Source: REEB95 sp050729835 (GTDB lineage Bacteria > Pseudomonadota > Alphaproteobacteria > ATCC43930 > CGMCC-115725). Taken from it: 64,000 nt of DNA. The stretch covers positions 142,640 to 206,639 of the forward strand of contig JBOHLS010000002.1 in the NCBI GenBank assembly GCA_050729835.1, written 5' to 3'. Positions 47,815-59,712 of this stretch are shown here, in pieces; position 1 is the stretch's first letter, and every line of letters starts with the position of its first letter. Under the pieces are notes generated by a model. It did not search any database and was not told where the DNA came from. It worked only from the letters and a program-made list of their open reading frames with translations. The position numbers were made by a program, and so were the translations under genes.

Positions 47815-49137
47815 ATGACGGAAAGCGGCGGCGAATTCGACGTCGTGGTCGTCGGCGCGGGCGCGGCGGGATTGGCCGCCGCCAAACACTTGGTGTCGGC
47901 CGGACTGGCGATCAAGGTCGTCGAAGCGCGCGGGCGGGTCGGCGGACGGGCGCACACCGTGCCGACCGGGCTTGGCTTCGCCGTCGATCTCGGCTGCGAA
48001 TGGCTCCATTCGGCTGATATCAATCCCTGGGCCCCGATTGCCCGCACACTCGGCTTCACCGTCGATGAGACGCTGCCCGATTGGGGCCAGCGTGTCGCCT
48101 GGTTCGACGGCGATGCAGCGCAGCGCGAATGGCAGGCGGCGATGGAGGCGTTCTACGCCCGGCTGGACCACGCCGCCGAGGAATCCCTCGACCGGCCGGC
48201 TTCGAGCGTGCTCGAGCCCAGTAACAAGTGGAATGCCCTGCTCGGCGCGATCAGCAACTGGGCCAACGGCGCCGAGCTCGACAAGGTCTCGGCGCGGGAT
48301 TACGGCCGCTACGATTCGACCTACGTAAACTGGCGCGTGCTCGAAGGTTACGGCGCGCTGATCGCGCGCTATGGCGAAGGCCTGCCGGTCGCGTTCGACA
48401 CCCGGGTCGAGCGCATCGAACACGGCGGCCCGCGCATCCGCGTCGTCACTGACCACGGTGCGCTTTCTGCCCGCGCGGCGATCGTCACCCTGCCGACGAC
48501 GGCGATCGCCGAGGAATGGATAAAATTCTCGCCGCCCTTGCCCAACAAGATCGCCGCTGCCGCCGGCTTGCCGCTTGGCATCGTCAACAAGCTTTTCTTG
48601 CAGCTCGACGAAACCGGCGCACGCGAGATGGCGCGCGAGGCCGATCGCCATCTCGTCGGCGCGCTCGATCGCGTCAAGACCGGCAGCTATCAGATCCGGC
48701 CGCACGGCTGGCCGGTGATCGCCGGTTTCTTCGGCGGCGAGCTCTCGGCGGAACTCGAGCATGAGGGACCTGAGGCCATGGCCGCGTTTGCCACGAGCGA
48801 GCTTGCCGGTCTGTTCGGCGCTGGAATCAAGTCGCAGCTTTCGCCGATCGCGGCGTCGTCCTGGGGCCTCGATGCATTCGCGCGCGGCTCGTACTCGATG
48901 GCACTGCCGGGACACGCCGAAGACCGTGCCGCGCTCGCCGCTCCGGTTGACAACCGGCTGTTCTTCGCTGGCGAGGCGTGCTCGATCGGGCATTTCGGCA
49001 CCGCGCACGGCGCCTATCTGACAGGCGAAGCCGCCGCGGCCGTAGCGATCGCGGCACTCAAGGCGCCGCGGGCGGATTCCGCGACCCCCGAAGCCGCTGC
49101 TTGGCGCGGCGCGCCACGGATTCCAGCCGATACTTGA
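47815..49137 (+). CDS. FAD-dependent amine oxidase (flavin monoamine oxidase family)
   Basis: 440 residues from MTESGGEFDVVVVGAGAAGL, with AGAAAGG-like ribosome binding (AGAAAGG) 5-11 bases upstream; an ATG nine codons earlier is possible. The FAD motifs are VVVVGAGAAGLAAAKHLVSA and EARGRVGGRAHT at the N-terminus and FFAGEACSIGHFGTAHGAYL at the C-terminus. It oxidises amines or polyamines to aldehydes with peroxide release. There is no signal peptide. The last 80 bases overlap the end of the convergent acyltransferase gene. Confidence 0.9.
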   Translation: MTESGGEFDVVVVGAGAAGLAAAKHLVSAGLAIKVVEARGRVGGRAHTVPTGLGFAVDLGCEWLHSADINPWAPIARTLGFTVDETLPDWGQRVAWFDGDAAQREWQAAMEAFYARLDHAAEESLDRPASSVLEPSNKWNALLGAISNWANGAELDKVSARDYGRYDSTYVNWRVLEGYGALIARYGEGLPVAFDTRVERIEHGGPRIRVVTDHGALSARAAIVTLPTTAIAEEWIKFSPPLPNKIAAAAGLPLGIVNKLFLQLDETGAREMAREADRHLVGALDRVKTGSYQIRPHGWPVIAGFFGGELSAELEHEGPEAMAAFATSELAGLFGAGIKSQLSPIAASSWGLDAFARGSYSMALPGHAEDRAALAAPVDNRLFFAGEACSIGHFGTAHGAYLTGEAAAAVAIAALKAPRADSATPEAAAWRGAPRIPADT

Positions 49138-50179
49138 GCCGCGGCAAACGGACGACCTGCCAGGCCAATTCATAACGGTCCGTGGCGAAGCTCGCCTTGA
49201 ACTGATTTTCGCCGGCGAGGAAATCGTAGATTGCCGCGCCCGCAACGGCGTTGTGGCCGATCGCCAAGGCGTGGCTGACGACGCCAGGTCGGCGCTTGCG
49301 GTCGTCGTCGTCGAAGCCGCTTTGGTAGGAATAGATGCGCCCGCTGTGGCGAAAATTATAGAGATAGCCGATCGCCCGCTGCGCCACCGTCACGCGCAAG
49401 AGCTGCACCGCGCCGCGCGCGAACTCGCGCGCGATCAACGCGCGATGGAAGGTCTCGAAATAGGGCTCGGCGAAGGCATGACGCTGGCCACGCCGTTGCC
49501 ACGAACTCACGTGCAATTCCTTGAGCGCGGCGAAGAACGCCAGCGCCTCGCCCGGATCACGCGCCTCGGCGATGGCGACCTCGCCGTCCTGCGCGAAATC
49601 GCGCTGGGCGCGGCGCAGCTGCTGGCGAGCGTTGCTCGACAGCAGTGTCGTGAAATCGCCGGTTGCGCGCACGCGCGCGAGATCGACGGCGAAACCCGGG
49701 CGGATTTGCGTGTTGTTCAGCAAGCGATGGCGTGCCAGTTGTGCGGCGGATAGGCCCGCGGCGACACCCGGCAGGCGCAGCTCGTCGCCGAGGCCGTGCG
49801 CGCCGCCGGCGAACCAGTCGCCGAGCGCGGCGATCAGCACCGGCTGGTCGGCGGCGGCAGCTAGGTATCCATTATGCTCGATCGCGATGCAATCCCAGCG
49901 ATCGTCGCCGGTGGCGTTGAGATGGAGGCCGCGCGACGGCGCGCGCAGCATCGGCCGCAGCGGATTGGCGACGACGACAGCGAGCCCCGCAGTCTCGCGG
50001 CCGCGCCACGCCGCAGCGCGATAAAGCCGCAGCGCCGGCGGCAAGGTCGCCAACCAGGTTCCGATCCACGCCGACGACAGAAAAAACCCGGCGGCCGCAC
50101 GCGCCTCGAAGGCGCGCCATTCGGATTCCAGCGCCGCGCGCGACTCGACGGGCTCGAGTGTCAGCGTCAGGTCGCTCAC
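49058..50179 (-). CDS. FemAB/CelD-like GNAT acyltransferase (BioF2-like domain)
   Basis: 373 residues. The N-terminal part has FFLSSAWIGTWLATLP, typical of the CelD/BioF2-like family. The C-terminal GNAT domain contains SSNARQQLRRAQRDF, QLLRVTVAQRAIGYLYNFRHSGRIYSYQSGFD and YDFLAGENQFKASFA. Such proteins often serve in polysaccharide or capsule modification, but the acceptor here is unknown. Head-to-head with a second protein of the same general family, 83 bases apart. The 3' end overlaps the amine oxidase gene by 80 bases. Confidence 0.83.
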   Translation of the reverse strand: MSDLTLTLEPVESRAALESEWRAFEARAAAGFFLSSAWIGTWLATLPPALRLYRAAAWRGRETAGLAVVVANPLRPMLRAPSRGLHLNATGDDRWDCIAIEHNGYLAAAADQPVLIAALGDWFAGGAHGLGDELRLPGVAAGLSAAQLARHRLLNNTQIRPGFAVDLARVRATGDFTTLLSSNARQQLRRAQRDFAQDGEVAIAEARDPGEALAFFAALKELHVSSWQRRGQRHAFAEPYFETFHRALIAREFARGAVQLLRVTVAQRAIGYLYNFRHSGRIYSYQSGFDDDDRKRRPGVVSHALAIGHNAVAGAAIYDFLAGENQFKASFATDRYELAWQVVRLPRLKYRLESVARRAKQRLRGSRNPPAAP

Positions 50180-50262
50180 GACGCGCCGTGGCCTTCACGA
50201 GTCGCGCTATCGCGCGCACCGCGCCGGTGTAAGCTGTCGGGGTCCGGGTAAGCCGATATCAG

Positions 50263-51309
50263 ATGGCCGTTCACGACAATCCCGATTTCAGCCGCCTGCC
50301 TGCGCCGCTCGCCGATCTCTTCGTGCGCGCGGCGGAGCGGAGCTTTTTCTCGCTGCCGCTCTGGTACCACGTCCTGGCGCGCTACGGAACTGAGACCGGC
50401 GGCCGCGTGCGGCTTTACGCCGACGACGCGGCGCGGGCCGCCTTGGCCTGCCACGTGTCGCCTGACGGCCGCCGCCTGTTAAGCCTGTCGAACTACTATA
50501 GCACCGAGCACGGCCCGGTTTACGCCGCCGGCGGCGCGGTGCTGAGCCAAGGCCTCGGCGCGATCGCGCGCGAGATCGCCGACGCGCGCTACGACGCCGT
50601 GCAACTTGCCGCGCTCGACCCGCGCGACGAGTCGTTCGCGTGCCTGATGGACGCGTTCGGTGCCGCCAGCTTGCGGCCGCAGCGCTATTTCGACAGCGGT
50701 ACTTGGTACGAGGAAACCGCCGGCGTTGATTTCGACCGCTACGTTGCCGCGCGGCCCAGCGCCCTGCGCAACACCTGGCGACGCAAGAGCAAGGCGCTGG
50801 CCGCTGCGCATCGCGTCGACTGCGTCTTCTACGACGACGCGACGGCGCTTGCCGGCGGCGTCCAGGATTACGAGCGCGTCTACGCCGAGAGCTGGAAGCA
50901 GGCGGAGCCTTTCGCCGACTTCATGCCGCATCTCATCCGTGCGGCCGCCAAGGTCGGCGCACTGCGGCTCGGCATCCTTAAGGTCGACGCCGCGCCGGTG
51001 GCGGCGCAATGCTGGCTCGCATGGCGCGGCCGTATCACCATCTACAAGCTCGCGCATGCGACGCGCTTCGACGAGCTTTCGGTCGGCACCGTCCTGACCA
51101 TGCGCATGATGGAGCGCGTGCTCGAACGCGACCGGCCGCGCGAGATCGATTTCGGCCGCGGCGACGACGCCTACAAGAAATCGTTCCTGGCGCGGCGGCG
51201 CGAGCGCTGGGGCCTGCTGATCGCCAATCCGCACACCCTCGCCGGCCGCTGCCTGGCGTGGCGCGAAGCCGCGCTCGGCGTGGCCAAGCGCGTACTGCGG
51301 CGGAGTTAA
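50263..51309 (+). CDS. FemAB-like GNAT acyltransferase
   Basis: 348 residues. Recognisable elements are ERSFFSLPLWYHVLARYG, RNTWRRKSKALAAAH, ESWKQAEPFADFMPHLI and LGILKVDAAPVAAQCWLAWRGRITIYKLAHATRFDELSVG-type GNAT core segments. It ends IDFGRGDDAYKKSFLARRRERWGL, a hallmark of the Acetyltransf_6 group. Its divergent neighbour belongs to the same broad family, so the two may modify the same polymer or lipid. Acceptor unknown. Confidence 0.83.
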   Translation: MAVHDNPDFSRLPAPLADLFVRAAERSFFSLPLWYHVLARYGTETGGRVRLYADDAARAALACHVSPDGRRLLSLSNYYSTEHGPVYAAGGAVLSQGLGAIAREIADARYDAVQLAALDPRDESFACLMDAFGAASLRPQRYFDSGTWYEETAGVDFDRYVAARPSALRNTWRRKSKALAAAHRVDCVFYDDATALAGGVQDYERVYAESWKQAEPFADFMPHLIRAAAKVGALRLGILKVDAAPVAAQCWLAWRGRITIYKLAHATRFDELSVGTVLTMRMMERVLERDRPREIDFGRGDDAYKKSFLARRRERWGLLIANPHTLAGRCLAWREAALGVAKRVLRRS

Positions 51310-51384
51310 GCGCGGTCATGGTGGACGCGGCGCGGGCGCGTTGCTCTAATCCTGGACGTCACCACTCGCCGGACGGGGCATCGC

Positions 51385-52062
51385 ATGCGACGTAAAACGG
51401 GTCTGCTGTTCGCTATCGCCGTTCTGGCCGTCGTGACGGCGTGCGGCGACGCCTGGATCACCGGATCGAACGCGCTGGCCGCGCCGGCCGCCGCACCGTC
51501 GACGGTCTATGTTGCCGATTTCGACCTCGACGCCAATGCGGTTCAGCAATCCGGTCCAGGCAGCCTGCTCAACCGCGTGCGGCCTGGCATCATCGGCCCG
51601 GGCCCGCTCGGCGTCTCCCGCACGCCGCAGCAACAGGCGCACGATCTGGTCGAGACCATGGCGAAGTCGATCGTCGACGATCTGCGCAAAGACGGCATCG
51701 CCGCCGAGCGGCTGACGCCGGGCGCGCCCTTGCCAGCGTCGGGCTGGCTGGTGCGCGGCGTCTTTCTCCAGGTCGACGCCGGTAACCGACTGCGGCGCGC
51801 GGCCATCGGCTTCGGCGCCGGCGCGACCGATCTGCAAGTCGTTTCGTCGATCGATCAGCTCGACGCCGGCCCGCCGCAGCAACTCTATACCGTCGATGCC
51901 GACGCGCTGAGCCGCAATCTGCCGGGTGCGGCGGTCACGCTCAATCCTTACGTCGCGGCGGCGCGCTTCGTCATGGCGGGCCACGATCTCGACCGCAACG
52001 CCAAGGACACCGCCGCCAAGATCGCCGATCAGGTGAAGACCCGGATCGCGGCGGCGCAATAG
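51385..52062 (+). CDS. DUF4410-like lipoprotein
   Basis: 225 residues. The signal peptide MRRKTGLLFAIAVLAVVTAC ends in a lipobox (VTAC), so a lipid-anchored envelope protein is likely. The mature part begins with a Pro/Ala linker, then VYVADFDLDAN, DLVETMAKSIVDDLRKDG and GWLVRGVFLQVDAGNRLRRA, with RFVMAGHDLDRNAKDTAAKIADQV at the end, the DUF4410 pattern. Function unknown. Confidence 0.82.
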   Translation: MRRKTGLLFAIAVLAVVTACGDAWITGSNALAAPAAAPSTVYVADFDLDANAVQQSGPGSLLNRVRPGIIGPGPLGVSRTPQQQAHDLVETMAKSIVDDLRKDGIAAERLTPGAPLPASGWLVRGVFLQVDAGNRLRRAAIGFGAGATDLQVVSSIDQLDAGPPQQLYTVDADALSRNLPGAAVTLNPYVAAARFVMAGHDLDRNAKDTAAKIADQVKTRIAAAQ

Positions 52063-52109
52063 CGCGCGGCGGCGACGTTGCGCTAAACTCCGCGCCACAG
52101 GAGACAGCC

Positions 52110-52496
52110 ATGCCGTTGACTCAGCTTAACCACGTCACCGTGCGCACCCGGGACATGGAAGGCACCAAGACGTTCTATGAAAGTGTACTCGGCCTGCATG
52201 CCGGCTGGCGTCCGCCCCTGTCCTTTCCCGGCTACTGGCTCTATTGCGGCGAGCAGCCGGTGGTTCATCTGGTGCCCGACAGCGGCGCTATCGGCGCCGG
52301 ACCCGACGGCGAGCACACCGGCAATTTCGATCACGTCGCCTTCGTCGGCCACGATTTCGCCGCCATGCGCGCGCACATCGCCGGACGCGGCGTCAAGTTC
52401 GAGGATCGCGATCCGCCCGGTGCCGGCGTGCAGCAGATCTTCTTCCCCGACCCCAACGGCGTGATGATCGAGATCAATTTCCCGAAGAGCGCGTGA
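52110..52496 (+). CDS. VOC family (glyoxalase-like) protein
   Basis: 128 residues, one VOC module of two beta-alpha-beta-beta-beta repeats. MPLTQLNHVTVRTRDMEG gives the first metal His, NFDHVAFVG the second, and FFPDPNGVMIEINF the Glu. The family includes glyoxalase I, extradiol dioxygenases and resistance proteins, and the specific substrate is not shown. The stop overlaps the next gene's GTG start (GTGA). Confidence 0.9.
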   Translation: MPLTQLNHVTVRTRDMEGTKTFYESVLGLHAGWRPPLSFPGYWLYCGEQPVVHLVPDSGAIGAGPDGEHTGNFDHVAFVGHDFAAMRAHIAGRGVKFEDRDPPGAGVQQIFFPDPNGVMIEINFPKSA

Positions 52497-52840
52497 GTCG
52501 CGCGTTGGAGGCGCGGCTCAAGACCAAGCTGGTGGTACAGGCGGCGGTCCGGCTGTGCACGCTGCGTGCCGTGCCGATCAGCGTGGCGCGGCGCGGTGAC
52601 GAGGACGCCGGCACCATCCTGGTCAAGCTCAACCGCGGCGATCTCGGCTGTATCGTGCTGGCGCAGACCCGCAGCCAGAGCGGCGAGCTCGCCTGGCTGC
52701 GCGCGACAGGCGAAACGCCGGTCGACGAGCCGACGGCCGACGCTTATATCGCGCGCCAGGTGCAGCGCGATCCCGACGTCTGGGTGGTCGAAGTCGAGGA
52801 CCGCGAGGGGCGTCCGGTCTTCAACGGGCCGATCTTGTGA
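52493..52840 (+). CDS. DUF1491 family protein
   Basis: 115 residues from a GTG overlapping the VOC stop. The DUF1491 pattern is visible in LVVQAAVRLCTLRAVPISVARRGDEDAGTILVKLNRGD and, near the end, DAYIARQVQRDPDVWVVEVEDREG. The family is mainly alphaproteobacterial and has no proven function. Soluble, with no signal. Confidence 0.9.
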   Translation: MSRALEARLKTKLVVQAAVRLCTLRAVPISVARRGDEDAGTILVKLNRGDLGCIVLAQTRSQSGELAWLRATGETPVDEPTADAYIARQVQRDPDVWVVEVEDREGRPVFNGPIL

Positions 52841-52856
52841 CGGTTCGGACCGAAGC

Positions 52857-53240
52857 TCAGCGGATTTCGTCTTCGGCGCGGGCGCGCGACGTGGCGCAGA
52901 CGCGTTCGGCGCGGCGCACGAGGTCGTGTGCCAGCTTCGTCTCGGACAGCATCTCGCCTTTGCGTCCGAACGGCACCACGCGTCCATTGGGTCCGCCTTT
53001 CGGGAAGAAGCGCGGCACCGGCGCGAGCGCCATCGGAATCGCCGGCGCGGCCGGACGCGTCGCCGCCGCGGCTTCGTGCCGTTGCCGGCAAAGCGCCAGG
53101 CCGCAAACCGCCATGCCGGCGCCGGCCAGCGTCAACCCGGCGCTGCCGCCGAGCGCGGGACCACCCAGCGGCAATGCCTCCGCTAGGGCAACAGTCAGGG
53201 CGCCGGCCGCGGCCAGCACAGTCAACATTAGGGGCTTCAT
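52857..53240 (-). CDS. Hypothetical protein with N-terminal membrane segments
   Basis: 127 residues. Two hydrophobic stretches open the protein (MLTVLAAAGALTVALAEALP and SAGLTLAGAGMAVCGLALC). A cytoplasmic-looking tail follows, with PVPRFFPKGGPNGRVVPFGRKGEM and a charged helix ending RAEDEIR. Not recognised. It is convergent with DUF1491, and 240 bases separate it from the LOG-family gene. Confidence 0.6.
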   Translation of the reverse strand: MKPLMLTVLAAAGALTVALAEALPLGGPALGGSAGLTLAGAGMAVCGLALCRQRHEAAAATRPAAPAIPMALAPVPRFFPKGGPNGRVVPFGRKGEMLSETKLAHDLVRRAERVCATSRARAEDEIR

Positions 53241-53480
53241 CTCGTCCTTCGCTGTTCTTGGCGGCTTGGTTAACGGGGCTTTTCAATCGTTTTGCCGTTC
53301 CCAGCGCAAAGGCTGTGCCGGTTGCTATCGCCCGCGGAAATCGGCGGTTGCGACGGAAACCGCCGGGCCGGCTGCGGGATTGGCGTCAAATTCGCCGACG
53401 CCCGGACTGCGCCGATTGGCCGCGCGACCCGGCCCGCCGCTTGCGGGCATGCTGCGGCGCGCATACGAGGAAAGCGAAGT

Positions 53481-54065
53481 ATGGCCGTGATCAAGCGTAT
53501 CTGCGTCTTTTGCGGCGCCGCCGGGGATGTCGAAGAAGCTTACCGCGCGGCCGCCATCCGCATGGGCAGCCTCCTGGCCGAGCACGGCATCGGCTTGGTC
53601 TATGGCGGCGGACGCGTCGGCCTCATGGGGCTGATGGCGGACGCCGCCCTGGCCTTTGGCGGCGAGGTCGTCGGCGTCATTCCCGGCCATTTACACGAGC
53701 GCGAGGTCGGCCATACCGGCCTGACACGGCTGATGGTGGTTGGCAGCATGCACGAGCGCAAGCAGACCATGTTCGAGCTGGCCAACGCCTTCGCCATCCT
53801 GCCCGGCGGCTTCGGCACGCTCGAGGAGACGCTCGAATGCATCACCTGGCGGCAGCTCGGCTTGCACGACAAGCCGATCTTCCTGATCGACGTGCAGGAT
53901 TATTGGGTGCCGTTGCTGCGGCTGTTCGATCAGGTGATCGATTCCGGCTTCGCGCCGCGCACGGCGCGCGCGCTCTATCAGGTCCTGCCGCGCGTCGAGG
54001 ATTTTCCCGACGCGGCGCTCAAGGCGCCGCAGCCGAGCGGTGCCGCGAAAAGCGGCCTGGTCTGA
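53481..54065 (+). CDS. LOG family protein, cytokinin-riboside phosphoribohydrolase-like
   Basis: 194 residues from MAVIKRICVFCGAAGDVEEAY, with GAGGAAAG upstream. LOG motifs are GLVYGGGRVGLMGLMA and ILPGGFGTLEETLE (PGGxGTxxE). Members release the base from nucleoside monophosphates, for example N6-modified AMP, and bacterial ones probably have a nucleotide salvage or house-cleaning role. It lies 142 bases upstream of icd on the same strand. Confidence 0.92.
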   Translation: MAVIKRICVFCGAAGDVEEAYRAAAIRMGSLLAEHGIGLVYGGGRVGLMGLMADAALAFGGEVVGVIPGHLHEREVGHTGLTRLMVVGSMHERKQTMFELANAFAILPGGFGTLEETLECITWRQLGLHDKPIFLIDVQDYWVPLLRLFDQVIDSGFAPRTARALYQVLPRVEDFPDAALKAPQPSGAAKSGLV

Positions 54066-54207
54066 AGCCCGTCGAGGTAGCGTCGGGCCGCTTGCGCGGC
54101 CGTTGGGGCGTGGTTATTGTCCCGGCCGCTCGCCGGGGCCGCCTGCTCGCGGCCGCTCGGCACCGCACGGCGTTCCGTTGGTCCGCTCAAGAGAAGGCCC
54201 TCCGCAT

Positions 54208-55422
54208 ATGAAAAAGATCAAGGTCGCGAACCCCGTCGTCGAGATGGACGGCGACGAGATGACGCGCATCATCTGGAAGTTCATCAAGGACAAGCTGATC
54301 CTGCCCTACCTCGACATCGAGCTGAAATATTTCGACCTGGGCATGGAGGAGCGCGACCGGACCGACGACCAGGTGACGGTGGATTCCGCCAACGCCACGC
54401 GGCGGTACGGCGTCGCGGTCAAGTGCGCGACCATCACGCCCGACGAGGCGCGGGTGAAGGAATTCAAGCTCAAGAAGATGTATCGCTCACCCAACGGCAC
54501 GATCCGCAACATCCTCGGCGGCACAATCTTCCGCGAGCCGATCGTCATCAAGAATATCCCGCGGCTGGTGCCGGGCTGGACCGCGCCGATCGTCATCAGC
54601 CGTCACGCCTATGGCGACCAGTACCGCGCCACCGATTTCAAGGTGCCGGGCCCCGGCAAGTTGACCATGACCTTCACGCCGAAGGACGGCGGCAAGCCGA
54701 CGACCTACGACGTCTTCGAGTTCCCCGACAGCGGCATCGCGCTCGGCATGTACAACCTCGATGAATCGATCCGTGGCTTCGCCCGCGCCTGCTTCAATTA
54801 TGGGCTGCAGCGCGGCTGGCCGGTCTATCTCTCGACCAAGAACACGATCCTCAAGGTCTATGACGGGCGCTTCAAGGACCTGTTCGAGGAGGTGTTCAAC
54901 GCGGAGTTCGCCGCGCCGTTCAAGGCGAAGAAAATCACCTATGAGCACCGGCTGATCGACGACATGGTCGCCTCGGCGCTCAAATGGAGCGGCAACTTTA
55001 TCTGGGCGTGCAAGAACTACGACGGCGACGTGCAGTCCGACGTCGTGGCGCAGGGCTACGGCTCGCTCGGCTTGATGACCTCGGTGCTGATGACGCCTGA
55101 CGGCAAGACGGTCGAAGCCGAGGCGGCGCATGGCACCGTGACGCGCCACTTCCGCCTGCACCAGCAGGGCAAGGAGACCTCGACCAACCCGATCGCCTCG
55201 ATCTTCGCCTGGACGCGCGGCCTGTGGTATCGCGGCACGTTCGACAAGACGCCTGACGTCGTGCGCTTCGCCGAGACGCTCGAGAAGATCTGCGTCGAGG
55301 CGGTCGAGGCCGGCGAGATGACCAAGGACCTCGCCGTCCTGATCGGCCCGACGACGCCGTTCCTCAACACCATCCCGTTCCTCGACCGACTCGATTCGCG
55401 GTTGAAGCAGAAGATGGCCTGA
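54208..55422 (+). CDS. icd: NADP-dependent isocitrate dehydrogenase
   Basis: 404 residues, the dimeric eukaryote-like type II enzyme usual in alphaproteobacteria. It begins KIKVANPVVEMDGDEMTRIIW. Substrate residues sit in RSPNGTIRNILGGTIFREP and ISRHAYGDQYRATD; metal-binding DDMVASALKW and CKNYDGDVQSDVVAQGYGSL; cofactor region AAHGTVTRHFR, whose Arg and His fit NADP. It converts isocitrate to 2-oxoglutarate in the TCA cycle. The FkbM gene follows after 2 bases. Confidence 0.97.
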   Translation: MKKIKVANPVVEMDGDEMTRIIWKFIKDKLILPYLDIELKYFDLGMEERDRTDDQVTVDSANATRRYGVAVKCATITPDEARVKEFKLKKMYRSPNGTIRNILGGTIFREPIVIKNIPRLVPGWTAPIVISRHAYGDQYRATDFKVPGPGKLTMTFTPKDGGKPTTYDVFEFPDSGIALGMYNLDESIRGFARACFNYGLQRGWPVYLSTKNTILKVYDGRFKDLFEEVFNAEFAAPFKAKKITYEHRLIDDMVASALKWSGNFIWACKNYDGDVQSDVVAQGYGSLGLMTSVLMTPDGKTVEAEAAHGTVTRHFRLHQQGKETSTNPIASIFAWTRGLWYRGTFDKTPDVVRFAETLEKICVEAVEAGEMTKDLAVLIGPTTPFLNTIPFLDRLDSRLKQKMA

Positions 55423-55424
55423 GC

Positions 55425-56161
55425 ATGACCGGCGGGCCGGCCGCGTCGCCTTATCGCGGACGGATCACCGCCGGGTTTTTCGCGCACGTCTTCAAGGCGG
55501 TCTGCAAACAGCATCATCGCGAGATGCTGCCGCTGCTCGCGCCGCTGATTCAGGCCGATGCGGTGGTGTTCGACGTCGGCGCCCATGCCGGCCAATACGC
55601 CAAGCTGTTCGCACGCCTTGTGCGACGCGGCCGGGTCTATGCGCTCGAGCCGCAGAGCTATGCCCGGCGTATCCTGCGCATCGCGATCCGCCTCAACCGC
55701 TTGCGCAACGTCGAAATCCTGCCGCTGGCGCTCGGCGCCGCGCCGGGCACGGCGACGCTGACCATTCCGGTGAAGGCGTCGGGCAGCTATGGCTTCGGCC
55801 TCGCCCACATCGGGACGCAGAACGACCGCGCGAGCGCGGCCGAGACCGAGCCGGTGACGGTCACGACGCTCGACGCCCTTGCCGACAAGCTCGGCCTGAC
55901 GCGGCTCGATTTCATCAAGGCCGATATCGAGGGCTCGGAGCAAGCGATGATCGCGGGCGGCCGCGCGACGCTGGCGCGCTTCAAGCCGGCGCTGCTGCTC
56001 GAACTTAATGAATCGCATCTACGCCGCGCCGGTGGCAGCGTCGCGGTGCTGTGGCGGATGCTGAGCGAGCTCGGCTACCACGCCTACGAAGGCAATCCCG
56101 GCGGCGCGGCACTCGCTGCGCCGTGCGAAGGCGACGTGCTATTCTTGCCGCCGGAAAGGCG

Positions 56162-56165
<4 letters not shown>
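55425..56165 (+). CDS. FkbM family methyltransferase
   Basis: 246 residues. The SAM-binding core is VVFDVGAHAGQYAKLFARLVRRGRVYALEPQ. The FkbM-type C-terminal motif LTRLDFIKADIEGSEQAMIAGG and PALLLELNE are clear. These enzymes O-methylate sugars or other hydroxyl groups. The target is unknown. It directly follows icd and ends in a CTAA tetranucleotide shared with the alaS stop on the other strand. Confidence 0.92.
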
Positions 56166-58837
<2,672 letters not shown>

Positions 58838-59001
58838 GCCGCTAATCTGGTCCTTCCCCCGGCGGGAACCAAGTGCGCCGCGCCATCCCCGTGGTCGCGG
58901 CTGAGGCGCATTAAGCCCAAGGCGCGCCGCGCTGTCCAGCTGGCAGCGCGGCGCGGCGGGCCAAGCATCGACGGTCTCATTCAATGACGCAGGAGGCGGC
59001 C

Positions 59002-59627
59002 ATGCGGATCGCGATCATCGGCGCCGGCGCGGTAGGTCAGGCGCTGGCACAAGGCTGGAGCAAGATCGGGCACACGGTGAAATTGGGCGTGCCCGATCCC
59101 AAGGCGGCGAAGTATCGCAGCCTGCCGGCGCAGCAACTGGCGAGCCCGCGACCGCGGCGGCCGATGCCGAGGTCGTCGCGCTAGCGACGCCGTGGCCCAA
59201 CACCGAGGCGGCGATCGGCGGCCTCGGCAGCCTTGCCGGCCGCATCGTCATCGACTGCACCAACCCGCTGGCGCGCGGCCCGCACGGCATGAGCCTCGAG
59301 ATCGGCCACAACGTCTCGGCTGGCGAGCGCGTCGCGCAATGGGCCAAGGGCGCGTCGGTGTTCAAGACGCTCAACCACACCCGCGCCCACAACATGACCA
59401 ATATCGCGCGCTACAAGATTAAGCCAGCGATGTTCGTCGCCGGCGACGCCGCCGCGAAGAAGCCCGCGGTGCTGAAACTGATCGGCGACCTCGGCTTCGA
59501 GGCGATCGACGCCGGGCCGTTGACCAACGCGCGGCTATTGGAGCCGCTCGCCATGCTGTGGATCGACCAGGCGATGGTGTGCGGCCGCGGTCGGGACTTC
59601 ACCTTCGCGGTGGTGAAGCAGAGCTAG
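59002..59627 (+). pseudogene. NADP oxidoreductase, coenzyme F420-dependent-like, frameshifted
   Basis: The N-terminal Rossmann motif is MRIAIIGAGAVGQALAQGW, with CAGGAGGCGG upstream. In frame 1 the protein would stop early after LPAQQLASP and out-of-frame residues. In another frame the homologous sequence continues with TAAADAEVVALATPWPNTEAA and runs to DFTFAVVKQS. A one-base loss near 59141-59151 explains this, since restoring it gives 208 residues, the normal length. The family reduces F420 or related cofactors with NADPH, although bacterial members often have other roles. Real decay or a sequence error. Confidence 0.8.
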
Positions 59628-59712
59628 CGCCGCCCACGCGCCTATCCAGCGTTGGTATATCGCCCGGCATTATACTTGACTCTATCAACTATTATCGCAG
59701 AACCTGCAAGAC

